DNA from: Oscheius onirici
Taxonomy: Eukaryota > Nematoda > Chromadorea > Rhabditida > Rhabditidae
NCBI GenBank assembly: GCA_932521025.1
Contig: OW051473.1
Location: forward strand, 4,030,001-4,094,000
DNA: 64,000 nt
Direction of reading: 5' to 3'
Position numbers and translations under genes: made by a program. Positions within the stretch are counted from its first letter, which is position 1. Every line of letters begins with the position of its first letter. Under the pieces are notes generated by a model. The model had not been told where the DNA came from. It made no database searches and saw nothing but the letters and a program-made list of their open reading frames with translations. Below are positions 53,913 to 64,000 of the stretch, piece after piece.

Positions 53913-56484
53913 GTTCAATTCATCCGCTCGTTTGTACAGACACTGAAATTGTGTCTATAGTCGGGTCAAAACAGATGGCAAACACACGAAATTGGGCAGT
54001 CTACCGCCAAAAGCTGAAAATTGAACCAACTACACATTAGAGTGTTTTTAGAATGCACAGAGCGATAACGCAAAAATGTTTACTGGCTCATCAGAGTGTC
54101 AAACGCAAATACCCAGGTTCAGGGTCTGTCACCCCACGTGTAGCTAGACAGACGACTAGTGTAAGACAAGACCGACCTTTGCGAGAAGCTGATGGACTGG
54201 ATGCCGAGGTCAGAATAGCTTATTGCATTTCGGCAGATGGTTATCTCCTCAGAGAGATGGCAGTGAAACACGTCGACCTGTAAGATACACCAGTTTACTG
54301 TTACAATGAACAGGATAATGAAGGAGAAAGTTGAGGAGATGACAAACAGTTCGGAAGGTTACCCTAAAATGGCGCGAAACAGTCAGTCGACATGTGACTA
54401 TACCACTGACGGAGGCATCGATGCCCATGACAATGGATTCAAGGTTGTCTGAAGGCGCAAGAGCAATCAAAATCTTTTGGCAGCGATCTCAAAAGTGTTG
54501 CCTCAGGATATTGGCAGCACTTCAGGAAGGCTCAGAAAGTCTTGCAATGTTTGGTGAGGAGGCCTTGCGCAGGAAGAGAACCGGTTGGAGCAAAGGGCAT
54601 AAGGCATTATTTCGAGACGAAAATTCTGGCCAAAACAGCAACAAAACCGTCAGCACTAAAAATGGAAAATGTTGAAAAGTAAAAGAATTTTTAAGTTTCT
54701 TGTAAGCAACAACTACAGCTCTGAGAGCTTTAATCAAATGTTTCAAAGTGCGCATTAATTATTGAAATGCATCTTGCTAAATCCAGAAATAGTGCCTAAG
54801 CAGGCAACAAAAAATGGGAAGATTAGCTTATATTTTATTAAGAATCAAAAATTCATTCCTAAGGAATCTTTGTAATTGGTAACTTTTCAGTAAGCTCATC
54901 GGATGATGCAAAACAAAGCTTTAAAAATTTACCCATTTTTACAGGTTCCTTATTTTGTATTTTCCGGGAAAAATATCATATTACGAAAAAGGAAGCACTC
55001 AGGTGTTGGATTTCACGCCTCTCAGCCATCATCCCTCTTTATTGGAAGTCGTTCACAATTGGAGACTGGTAGCACCAACCGGTCACCATTGTTTACAAAC
55101 ATCCTCGTATGGAACAAGGACAAAACGGAGCCTAACGGCCAAAATATTGGCCTTTGCACCAATTGGCTCTTAGCCAAGGCTGCCTGCATTTACCGTAGTT
55201 CCGATACGCAGAGGAGCGAGCGTGTTTCATTCAAATGTTGGCCGTTAGCCAGTGCAATTTTTTTCTCTAGCGCACTCCCCACTTTGTTCAGTCTCTCGTC
55301 GGCGGTATATCAAAGGAGCTCCGAATGACCACTATTAGGTGCCGGCTGGTCACCCATCCCCTCAGGTTTGTTCTAATTTATGCCATCGGAAGAAGGCTGT
55401 GATTTTAGCCAGAGTGACATGTTTCCTCAATGCCGATGTCAGTTTAATTGAGGCATTCTTGGCTTGAGATATCGTATCGCTTGCAAACTTTGTTTGACCC
55501 AGAAACGGAGAACCTATGAGCACGCAAGGGTTACGCTTTCTTACCTTTGTTCGATGGTGCTCGAAATCTCAATGTAGCGCAACTGTAGCCTAACCTATCA
55601 AAATTTTGAGAATGTTCTTCATCTATCCCATCACTTCCGTTTTTCATGTCGCATAAAGGTATTGAAACCAACAATCTCGTTGCTCGAGCTGAACAATATT
55701 AATGACTCGTCTAACAGCATAATTTCCCCATGACTAATTGCCTTTGGGATTTCGCAGTCTATCTCTTCCTATTCCAGCCATACAGCCTCGATCATGAGAT
55801 TTCTTTATGGGCTAGAGCCGCCATGGCCACATGGCCTTCCTAGCCTTAACAATCAATAGCGCTCGACCTCTCCTGTGCTATTCTAATGCGCTTTTGTGCG
55901 GCCCCTACACCTAATCATGCTCCTAATGCCATGCGCTATGGTCTTCTCATTGACGTCTCTATTCAGAGGCAATTGTTTGTAGCATAGCATCTTCCGGAGC
56001 AAATGTCTCTTCGGCGGTCCTGCGGAGGAAAACTTTTATTGCTTTTTCCGGCTCGCGCACACATTTTCTCGTGATAAAGAGATCTTCGTATGTTTTATGC
56101 CCCGCCGCTTTCACGTATACGCAATTTACGACACATTATTCTCTATAAGAGAAACCATTCCGCCTTCTTCACAAATTGAGCTCTTTTGTTTTGACTGCGG
56201 CCTCGTTTTAGTTTAAAATCGCGCACCCATTGCCTAGGGTCATCCCAGACATAAATCACAGTCTCGCAGCGCATCTGTAACTTTGCCACTCGACTGCGGG
56301 ATGTGTGCCAGTCCCCAGCACATCCTGAAGGATTCGTCAACCCGATAGGTCGTTCCCCGCGGGACGTGTATTATATGGCTATTACAGCCCTACGGCGACA
56401 ATTGGGAATTTTCACCCCATGCTCCATTCACTTTGTCCCTGACTCATCCCGTTTGTGGCGATTCACAAGTATTCACTTGCAGTA
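53913..56484. other. 2.6-kb intergenic region without a recognised gene
   Basis: Divergent promoter region of the DHHC (minus) and vang-1 (plus) genes. Several open frames of 70-140 codons exist (for example 54394-54675, 54903-55328) but none has conserved content, and their composition is not coding-like. No tRNA or clear repeats. Confidence 0.4.
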
Positions 56485-58475
56485 ATGTCCGTCGTATCGG
56501 CGGGCGGTCGACGAGGTCCAAGCAGAGAACGACAGCCACCTCCACGCGACTTCAGAAGTATTCCCAAAACTAGACGAGGCTACTCCCATTCCGATGTCGG
56601 AGAGTCCTTTATACCAAGGTTTTCAGCGGTAGCTAGCGAGGTAACAAACTTGAATTTACTTTTCTATTTTTCTAGGGTGTAAAATTGTCATTACCTGCAG
56701 AAGAATGGGCGGAAACGACAACAGTTCTAACTGGAGTGACGAACGATTCATATACTGGTGAAGAAAACAAAAAGGTTTTCGAGCCACCGCTAGGAAGAGT
56801 GGTCAGTAGAAGGTTTGTAGCTCGTTTATAAGAAAACATATCGCAAACATTACAGGTGTTCACGAGTTTTATGGCTCGGAGTAGCATCAGTCCTTTCCAT
56901 TTTGGCCATCTTTTCCCCACTTATAATGATAGCATTGCCCTTTCTTCTCCCATACCTGGGCATCGAGTTTCCAAGCGTCTCCTGCGAGGTACGATTCTAG
57001 ATTTATTTTACTAAACGCTATTCAGGTTGACTGTCAAGGTTATTTATTGCAAGTTGTGGTTAAAACAATGATGTTGGGAGTAGCTGTTTGGGCGCTGTAC
57101 TGGAGACGAGCAGTAGCAGATTTTCCCAGATTGTAAGTTTTTTTGCTTTACTTATTACAATGGTCTGTTATAGATATGTGCCCAGAGCTGCCTTAGCATT
57201 ATTCACACTGTTCATTCTTTTTGCCTTTTGGCTCTTCTACACTGTCAGAATACTGGTAGAGAGATACGGCAACTACCCATACATTGCAAGTCACATAAAA
57301 AATGGTCTTCATTGTAGTTTCAGGTTGACTTCTCACGGTCACTATTGGATTCACTCTTGGGAACTCACTACATTTCCCTAATTGTGCTCTTCATTCGATC
57401 ACTACGATGCGAGTTTATCATCACTGTAACTCGAGATCCGGATGGTGAATCAAAAACCATGCCAATCGGTAGGCTTTCACATATATTTTCTTTGAAAGTA
57501 ATTCTTTAGGAATGATGTCATTCCAAGAGGCAGCCATACAAGTGTTACGTTTCTACGAAACGTCATTCCCTTCGTACAACAGCTCTTTGGACAAGGCCAG
57601 ATATGGTGGCAGTCTAACACGTCGTGGAGTAAATCCCGTCAGTGCTGGTTTCAAAATGTACGACATCGAAGGACTTGGAGCTGGGAGAGAAACTATCAGC
57701 GAGGTAAACCGCTCATTGATTCTACATTTTCTGCTTCACAGGTTAATACTCGTGCACTTCTTGAAGCGGCAGCTCGTCGCCGAATTCCCGGCCACAATGA
57801 GATCATGCACGACCAAGCAGAGTGGGAAAGACGAGTGAACAAAAGAAAGTATCGACTCATGGCAGCAGCAGAAGATGCCTTTGCACATGTTCAAGCTGTT
57901 CAGGACATGCAGACCCAGAAGGTTAAATGACTATGAGTGTTTAAAACAACTGTTTTAGTCTCTAACCGAACCAATGGGCTCAAACACTGCAGCGGAGACT
58001 GCGTTCACATTCGTTGCTCGACCACTCACCAAGTTTTTGAAGCTAACGAGACAACATCAAAAACATCCGATCGACGCAATCAAAAAATACATTGAATTGT
58101 AAGTTGATATGAACTAATATTATAAAAATCAATCATTTAAGATGTCTCAGTCTTCGACTAGGGTACAGGACCTTCTTGCAACGGTACTTCAGTGATCGCT
58201 ACCCGTGCTCAGAGTCTGTGGGAGAGTCCAAGTGGTCGATTATCTGTGAAGACCAAGCATCTGTTCCAATCAAGCACGGCTCTACGTTTTTACTTCGATC
58301 TCATACCAAGGTGATCCTTCTGGCTCTTTCTCTCTAATTTTTACTTCAGGATGACAATGCTGGTATTCAGTTGCTTTGTTCAGTCAGCATTCTTCCCTTT
58401 TTCAATCTCACAGAACAATCCATTTCGGCGGCTAGCAAGTTCGCTTTAAAAATTAGCAGTGAATCTCCTGTTTAG
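56485..58475 (+). CDS. vang-1: Van Gogh/Strabismus planar-cell-polarity membrane protein
   Basis: Start MSVVSAGGRRGPSRERQPPP at 56485. A Ser/Arg-rich N-terminus precedes four membrane segments (LWLGVASVLSILAIFSPLIM, then MIALPFLLPYLG, then VVKTMMLGVAVWALYW, then ALALFTLFILFAFWLFYTVR). The long cytosolic domain has conserved Vangl blocks: MSFQEAAIQVLRFYETSFPS, AAEDAFAHVQAVQDMQ, FTFVARPLTKFLKLTRQHQK, RTFLQRYFSDRYPCSESVGE, SKWSIICEDQASVPIKHGST. It ends SSESPV-stop at 58475, a C-terminal PDZ-binding type sequence in place of the usual ETSV. Vangl works with Prickle and Dishevelled in planar polarity. Introns are short and in phase. Confidence 0.92.
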
Positions 58476-58860
58476 TAGTATTTAACTATGTATCTTTCCT
58501 ACCCACGGGTTTTTCGTCTTGTGATTTTATGGCATCCGCATTTCAAATAGTTCTGTATCTCTTGAGAGAATCTCTTACTGATATCGCTTTATATCCATTC
58601 GCCTTTAGAATCTGATCTTTCGTGCTTTGTCGATGGGTTTTTGAACATATTCACTTAGGTGCTAATAAATAATTCTTGTCGAGTCTGTAACGGTAATTAC
58701 ACCGGAAACTTCAGTCATTATTCAAGATGATTGAGATGGATTGAACTGGTGAACCCGCACATACCATTTGACGAAATTAACTGCAAGTAAAATAGAGTTC
58801 AGAAACAGCTTGTGAAATAATCCGAAGAAAACATTTATATACGTTGACATCTCAAAACGC
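58476..58860. other. Gap between convergent vang-1 and GGA genes
   Basis: 385 bases of 3' flanking sequence of both genes, including AATAAT/AATAAA-like strings near 58666-58672. No gene seen. Confidence 0.4.
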
Positions 58861-61822
58861 TCAGATCAAAGAGATTGTCAGATTACTCGTGATGGTCCGC
58901 TCAAACTGCAGTTTGAAACACACACTGACATTCATATCTACTTCTCGGGATTCTTGATATTGCAAACAGTGGAGAAGGAGAAATTTTGGCGGGCTGCCGT
59001 TTTGAATTGTAATGCCAGGAAGATTGAAGCGATCTGGAGGTTCCACGCGTAGCTGACAGACCTTTGAACAAAGTATATCTTTTCTGCAATATACAATACC
59101 TGAGAGTTTGATTTTACCGTCACTAAAACATCTTCCAAAACTGTTGTGCCACAATTGGTTATCGCAAGAACGAAGGTTTCCATTGTGGGATTGACCTCGT
59201 GTACCGTCCTGTAAAGAAGAATCCGGATGTTCATTTTTTCAATAACAGTTACAGGATCCCGGCTTGCTGAATGTATGTTGTTATAAGCTACCGACGAAGT
59301 TACATAATACAATTCCTTCCAGTTTGTTTGGAGATGTTCTTCCAGTAGACGGGTTGCTCAATTGGTTTAGAGTTGGTTTCACATGATCAAATCTTAATCT
59401 ATTTTTTTACAAAACTGTGTAGACACTTACTTATGAGATGGAGTCTTATCGAATAGATTGTTCAAATCTGTCAATTCGGTTATTGGACTCTTCATGTCAG
59501 CTACAACTGTCGACTTGACAGTTCTCCTTGACAGCTGCGGAGTCATGTTCTAAATGTACCACAGTTTTTTTTTTGTACCACAGTCAAATTGACCCGCAAA
59601 CCTTGTTAAATCCAATAAACGCAACGTCAATTCCTTCAACGGGATTAATGAAGGAAGGCGGTGGAGGAAGTTTGGGTACCTCTACCTGGATTGGTTTATC
59701 CAGCACAAGACTGGTGCTAGGAGGCGTACTGTACGCTTCATCTTGAGGCTCTCCCAGCAAATCTGAAGCTTTTAGGTGAGAATGCAAACCGACTGAAAGT
59801 CGTGGACTTTGCGAAGTAATAAAAAATGAAAATAACCTGCACATTCCTCCTGGGATCCTTTATCTCCTTTCCTTAACTGTTCTGCGTTGGCTTTGTCGTA
59901 GCTGCGCTTGATCCACATGTTAACCTAAACAACATAAAAATAAGATGCGAAATGAAACAACTAGTAGCAGATACATGATGCGGCGGACAACAATGCTCAA
60001 AACCACCCATTTATTCATGAGAGTAATTCGGTGTGAAAAACCAATCTCTAAGAGAAATTGCGTTGCAGATGCCGAAATTGGCTTTCGGTATGCATGCCAG
60101 TGAAGAATTAGACCACAGGCATCCAAAATTGGACATTTGGTCCAAAAAGACGAATGGAGACTCACCCTCTCATTGATCTCGATCATATCACCCAATGCCT
60201 TGTCGTTCATATCGGCAGCTTCTTGTACATACAACTGGATTGTGGACCGTAAACCATAAAGTTGCTCGAACAGTTTCTCAAAATTCGAATATAAAAAGAT
60301 TATAAAAGTAAGCTAACCTCAATTTTCTCATTTCTTTCCTCAGGGTTCTCCGAAGGAGCAAATCCAATAGCTTCGGTAGTCTTTTCAATATGTAACATTT
60401 GAAGTTCGTCGCAAATGGACGTCGCTTTTTGAAAGTTGTTTACTCGTTCTCTTTCCTTGTCTTCCATATCCTCTCTCTAAAGGCAGATTGTGTCGAATAG
60501 TGCTTAAACTAACTTCTTTGATAAGCTTCTTTATGTACTCATTTGCGGCTTCTACGTTGTCATCTTTTACCAGCTTTTTCAGCCGAGCTATAGTTTCTTC
60601 AGTTTCAAATTCACAGCGACGGTTATGGCTGGGCTTGGCTGAAGCAGATCTCAGTTGTAGAAAATAATTTCAACTCACCTTGCATGACGATGATACTGTC
60701 TTCTTCAATGACTGGATCAGTTTCAATAAGCCTATGTTCTTTTAATGTGTTATAGACCTGTTTTGAGTGATCGTATTATGATTAAGTAATTGCTTACCTC
60801 TTTGAACTTTTCAATCTGATGAAATTGACGTTGCCATCTATGCAGAAGACGAATTGTTAGGTTTTTGACCTACAAATGTTGCGTATGTAGCAGGAAACGG
60901 ATTAGTCTCACTCACCTCCGGAGATGTCTGATATCCCAGATATTTTGGCGTTACAAGTTTCACAAGCTGATTCAGAAAGCGAAACTTGCCTACGCGGGTG
61001 TGCACCTTTTCGCCGCAATTTAGAACCAATTGGTCAACCACCTGCAATCTAAGTAGATTTTCTCTAATTAGGAAACTGACCTGCAACGAATAAAGAGCTT
61101 CGTCTTGATCCGGACTAACCACCTTGTGACTTAAGACGTTTAGAGCTACTTCGGCACCGTCAAGCTGGAAAAACTACAAATTTTTTAACTTAACGAATTA
61201 CCTCTCGATTAACGTGATCACAAAGAGTCTGTAGGTGATCCTTCCTGATTGTCGTTTCGAGGTAAGGATCACAGCAGCGGCCTAGAAGGAAATTGTGAGG
61301 GGAGGGCACTTGCTTGCTGGGCCAAAATACAAGCCAACTAGGAAAGAAACAGTTTTGTAGCCAATTAAAAAGTTGTTTGTCGTGTTTTGAAATATTTGGA
61401 GCATGTAATGTTAACCATAGTTTCATTCGAAAATTTGCAAAATGTAGCATATAAGCTGGTAAAACAAAGTTGTTGTACTCGTAACCGAGGAAGCTTAATT
61501 TAGACAGGTGCTTTGGAAAACAAGCCCAAAAATCCACGTGGAGAAGTAAATACAAGGCTTTTAGAGCTAAGAATCACTGTGTTTTGCGGATTTAAACTGC
61601 TGCTTCTTTATGGTTCACGTAGGGTTATCTTTAACGAGTGTTTGTCCGAAAACAAACACAACTTTGATAAGCTTCAGCTCGAGCATTTTCCTCTTAAAAT
61701 CTAAGTTCAGTATTTAAGATTATTCCATTTATGTGCACTGAAAGCGAAGAATTTACAAAAACCCACTTATCCAATATTCAATCGGCATCGATGATGACGA
61801 AGAAGCTGTCTCTCCCATTTCC
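58861..61822 (-). CDS. GGA-type clathrin adaptor (VHS-GAT-gamma-ear)
   Basis: Monomeric ARF-dependent adaptor that sorts cargo from the trans-Golgi to endosomes. Start MEMGETASSSSMPIEYWIS at 61822. VHS domain: CCDPYLETTIRKDHLQTLCD, ALYSLQVVDQLVLNCGEKVH, FLNQLVKLVTPKYLGYQTSP. GAT domain helices: FETEETIARLKKLVKDDNVE, LYGLRSTIQLYVQEAADMND, NMWIKRSYDKANAEQLRKGD. Hinge: DLLGEPQDEAYSTPPSTSLV and PKLPPPPSFINPVEGIDVAF. Gamma-adaptin-ear domain: TVHEVNPTMETFVLAITNCG to FERTITSNLTISLI-stop at 58861. All three GGA domains are present in order. The hinge has a LLGEP segment, but no canonical clathrin box was confirmed. C. elegans probably has one homologue (apt-9, from memory). Confidence 0.87.
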
Positions 61823-62139
61823 ATAATGATGCTGTAAACACTTTTTTTTATTTTCATCTTTAAAAGTTTATATAAATCTCAGTTGTTGTGAAGAAAAACA
61901 ATGAGGCGCGTATTTACGTGAATATTCCCAAGGTATCGACCCGCGCGAGAATCAATAAAAGACGAGAAAATTGTGTCTTGCATAGCAACTGAGCCCTATT
62001 TGCTGTGAACTCTGTCATTTCCAACTTGTAAACATTGGTTGTAAGGACACTTTATTACAAAAATTATTAAGGTCGACAAATTGGTCGATGAGACCCGAAA
62101 TTTGGAGGGTAAATGCGCGAATATCACAACAAAGGGCGA
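61823..62139. other. Gap between LPR and GGA genes
   Basis: 317 bases on the 5' side of the GGA gene and 3' side of the LPR gene, both on the minus strand. No element recognised. The spacing is somewhat wide for an operon. Confidence 0.35.
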
Positions 62140-63851
62140 TTATTTTCCAGCTCCGGAAAATGTGGGAGTGTATTGGCAAGATTCGTAGTCGACGGGAGAG
62201 ATCATGTTGAAAGCCTTGGTCATGACATTAATGTAGTCTAAAGTACTTGATGAAATGGGAATATTATGATACTTACTGTTGTCTTCCAAGAACTGGAGAA
62301 CATCCTTCATGTGCTGCTTTCTGAACCTTTCGGGGTCACGAGCAATGACAAAGACTGGGAATCTGACCCAGGTGGACACAATAGCATAGTCGTATTGGTT
62401 GTACTCATTCAGAGGACCCTTCTTGATTACCCAGACTAAAATTTCAATGTCAACCTGTTTAAATAGGCTTTTTACAAGGCTCAGCGTCAGGAGAATTGCT
62501 GTTATGGAGAACAAACTGGCCGGTTTCTCCAGATTTGAATCCATATCCAAGAGCGAATCTGAATAAAGAAATATTTTCGGAATTTTTGAGTTTTACCTGG
62601 GAGAACCGTTGGGGTTTCCTTCTCTATAGAACTTGAGAATGGTGAAAGAGGCAGAGTAGGTGCTGTTGGTAAGGGCTCCGACTGAAAAGCAAGTGTTTCT
62701 TTTCGTGGCCAGTTAAAATTACAGTGAGTAACAGTGCAGGCTTCGCGGATAACGTGGGGCGAGTTGATGACCTGGAACCATCTTCCCATCATGCGGGCCA
62801 CGTCAACATTGTCGGCATGAGGATGAACAGCCCTGAAAGGAAAAATCTCATTCACACATTCCGGAACACATTGTATCGCTGACCGACTATCGCTCAGCAC
62901 TTTTGCGGGTATTAAAGCCAAGGTCAGGTGAGAAGTGGAACTATTTCAGTGAAAGTAGCGAACCTGAAGACATCCTTGGCGAGATTTTTTGCTGTATCCT
63001 TGGGAAGAATGCGACTGATGGAGGAGCCGAGAAGTGTGTTAGTAGGAGGAATCATCTGGGGCACCAGCTGACCAACCTAAAATTTCAGATTAATGACAAG
63101 AATATAAAATATAATGCTACCAAGTAGTTGAAGTTGCTGAGACCAGGAATGGTGTTAACACCAGGGATGGTAGGTGCATCAGAAGGACCTGGAAATCCGG
63201 GAACAGGAATTGGAGCCAGGCCGGGAATGTTTCCGGAAGCAACTCCTTGGAGATCAACGCGGTCAGATCCAGCAGAATTGACAATATCGTTGAGCTGGTC
63301 GCTCTAGAAAATACTTGTAAAACTGAAAATATTGCATATTTACCTGGAAGAAAGAGCTAGGGGCACGTCGGATATTCTTGGGATCACCGCTTATTCCTCC
63401 CATACCAAGCCTCTCCATGATAGATTCGGCTACCTGTCCAATTTTGTAAAGATCGGCCTTGTTTCCGTTAGCAACGACTTCGGGGTTAATCTTCTGAAAG
63501 CCAACATGCTTCTTCCCTTTTTTACGCAGACATAAGTCATTTTTAATTGTCAGGAAAAAACTGTGTCACGCGCGAGAAAGTTGATTACTGGGTCATGCAA
63601 CATAATCGCTGAGAACATGACCAGTATCTTAAAACCCTCACTTTTCTTTACAGGAGTCGATGGGCAGTGAACTAAACTTCAAAAAAAAACATAAGAAAAT
63701 ATTTTAATAATAATCCCTGAAACAGTGACGTTCTTACCTCCTTCGTGAGTGGAACAGCGTTGCTGAAGCTCTCAAACGACGGCGCAGCTTCTTGAGCCGG
63801 GACGGCGGCGCCTACGGCGAAAAGGACGAGCAGCAAGCACGATCCTTGCAT
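62140..63851 (-). CDS. Secreted lipocalin-related (LPR) protein
   Basis: Signal peptide MQGSCLLLVLFAVGAAVPAQ at 63851. A roughly 150-residue Pro/Gly/Ile-rich N-terminal extension (NIPGLAPIPVPGFPGPSDAP, TIPGVNTIPGLSNFNYLVGQ) precedes the lipocalin fold. That starts with DVARMMGRWFQVINSPHVIR (the GxW signature of lipocalins) and a disulfide-type pair EACTVTHC, and ends with NQYDYAIVSTWVRFPVFVIA followed by RDPERFRKQHMKD. It terminates YTPTFSGAGK-stop at 62140. The extended form resembles C. elegans LPR proteins, which shape apical extracellular matrix and cuticle. An intron with donor TTT|GTTCTCC (about 62459-62519) is needed to stay in frame. Ligand unknown. Confidence 0.82.
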
Positions 63852-64000
63852 TTCACACTGCGGTCAACTGACCCACTTGTACACCACCCCTTTGCGATTC
63901 GGTCATCAATCAATCGAAATCGCCGTTTGCCCTGGATTTCCTTGGGATGCCGGCGGCTATCAGGTCGTATTCTAGTCAACAAGCACAGTTAATGCCCTAA
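63852..64000. other. Upstream flank of the LPR gene
   Basis: Probable promoter of the LPR gene on the minus strand. No TATA box within 60 bases of the ATG, unlike the Q-rich secreted genes. Nothing else visible before the window ends. Confidence 0.35.

Noticed and set aside
54903-55328. 141-codon open frame in the 53.9-56.5 kb gap
   Set aside because: Composition is not coding-like, no splice partners, and no domain features; long open frames occur by chance in gaps of this size.

Overview
The window looks like compact nuclear DNA of a nematode, most likely a rhabditid-type (Rhabditida) worm. Most introns are only about 40-60 bases and end in the nematode acceptor TTTCAG. Genes sit about one per 2.7 kb on both strands. 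The gene content is worm-like: a SIK/KIN-29 kinase, VANG-1, a lipocalin-related (LPR) protein, a claudin-like protein, many secreted low-complexity proteins, and a cluster of three microRNA hairpins carrying the bantam/mir-58 seed. I could not fix the species. No mitochondrial, bacterial, rRNA, tRNA or CRISPR sequence was found.

Layout. 0.1-8.6 kb, plus strand: an ankyrin/BTB protein, a metallophosphoesterase, and an unrecognised single-pass membrane protein, closely spaced and possibly an operon. 8.7-16.2 kb, minus strand: COG7 (Golgi tethering), a kelch-type protein ending in a CaaX box, and TBC1D23 (TBC + rhodanese, endosome-to-Golgi tethering). 16.2-19.6 kb: no protein gene, but three tandem bantam/mir-58-family precursors at 17.05-17.31 kb on the minus strand. 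19.6-23.8 kb, minus strand: three adjacent genes for small secreted Q/P/G-rich proteins with similar TATA promoters and gene structure; I read this as an undescribed extracellular-matrix-like gene cluster. 24.4-27.3 kb: cytosolic 5'-nucleotidase NT5C2. 27.3-30.4 kb: no recognised gene. 30.4-32.2 kb: a CDF/ZnT-like transporter with a palindromic, MITE-like insertion in one intron.

33.1-37.4 kb: kin-29/SIK kinase. 37.4-39.5 kb: no recognised gene. 39.5-41.8 kb: an O-methyltransferase and a secreted Thr-rich mucin-like protein. 42.4-43.5 kb: a charged, disordered protein with a Cys-rich tail. 44.0-46.8 kb: a formin-type FH3 (armadillo) protein without an FH2 domain. 47.9-50.8 kb: claudin-like protein. 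51.6-53.9 kb: ankyrin-DHHC palmitoyltransferase. 53.9-56.5 kb: no recognised gene. 56.5-58.5 kb: vang-1. 58.9-61.8 kb: GGA clathrin adaptor. 62.1-63.9 kb: LPR lipocalin.

There is no single pathway, but several genes concern Golgi/endosome traffic (COG7, TBC1D23, GGA), membrane lipidation (DHHC enzyme, CaaX kelch protein), polarity and epithelia (VANG, claudin), and the apical extracellular matrix (LPR, mucin-like, Q-rich secreted proteins). Gene boundaries are hand-spliced from conserved reading frames. Starts are less certain than ends.
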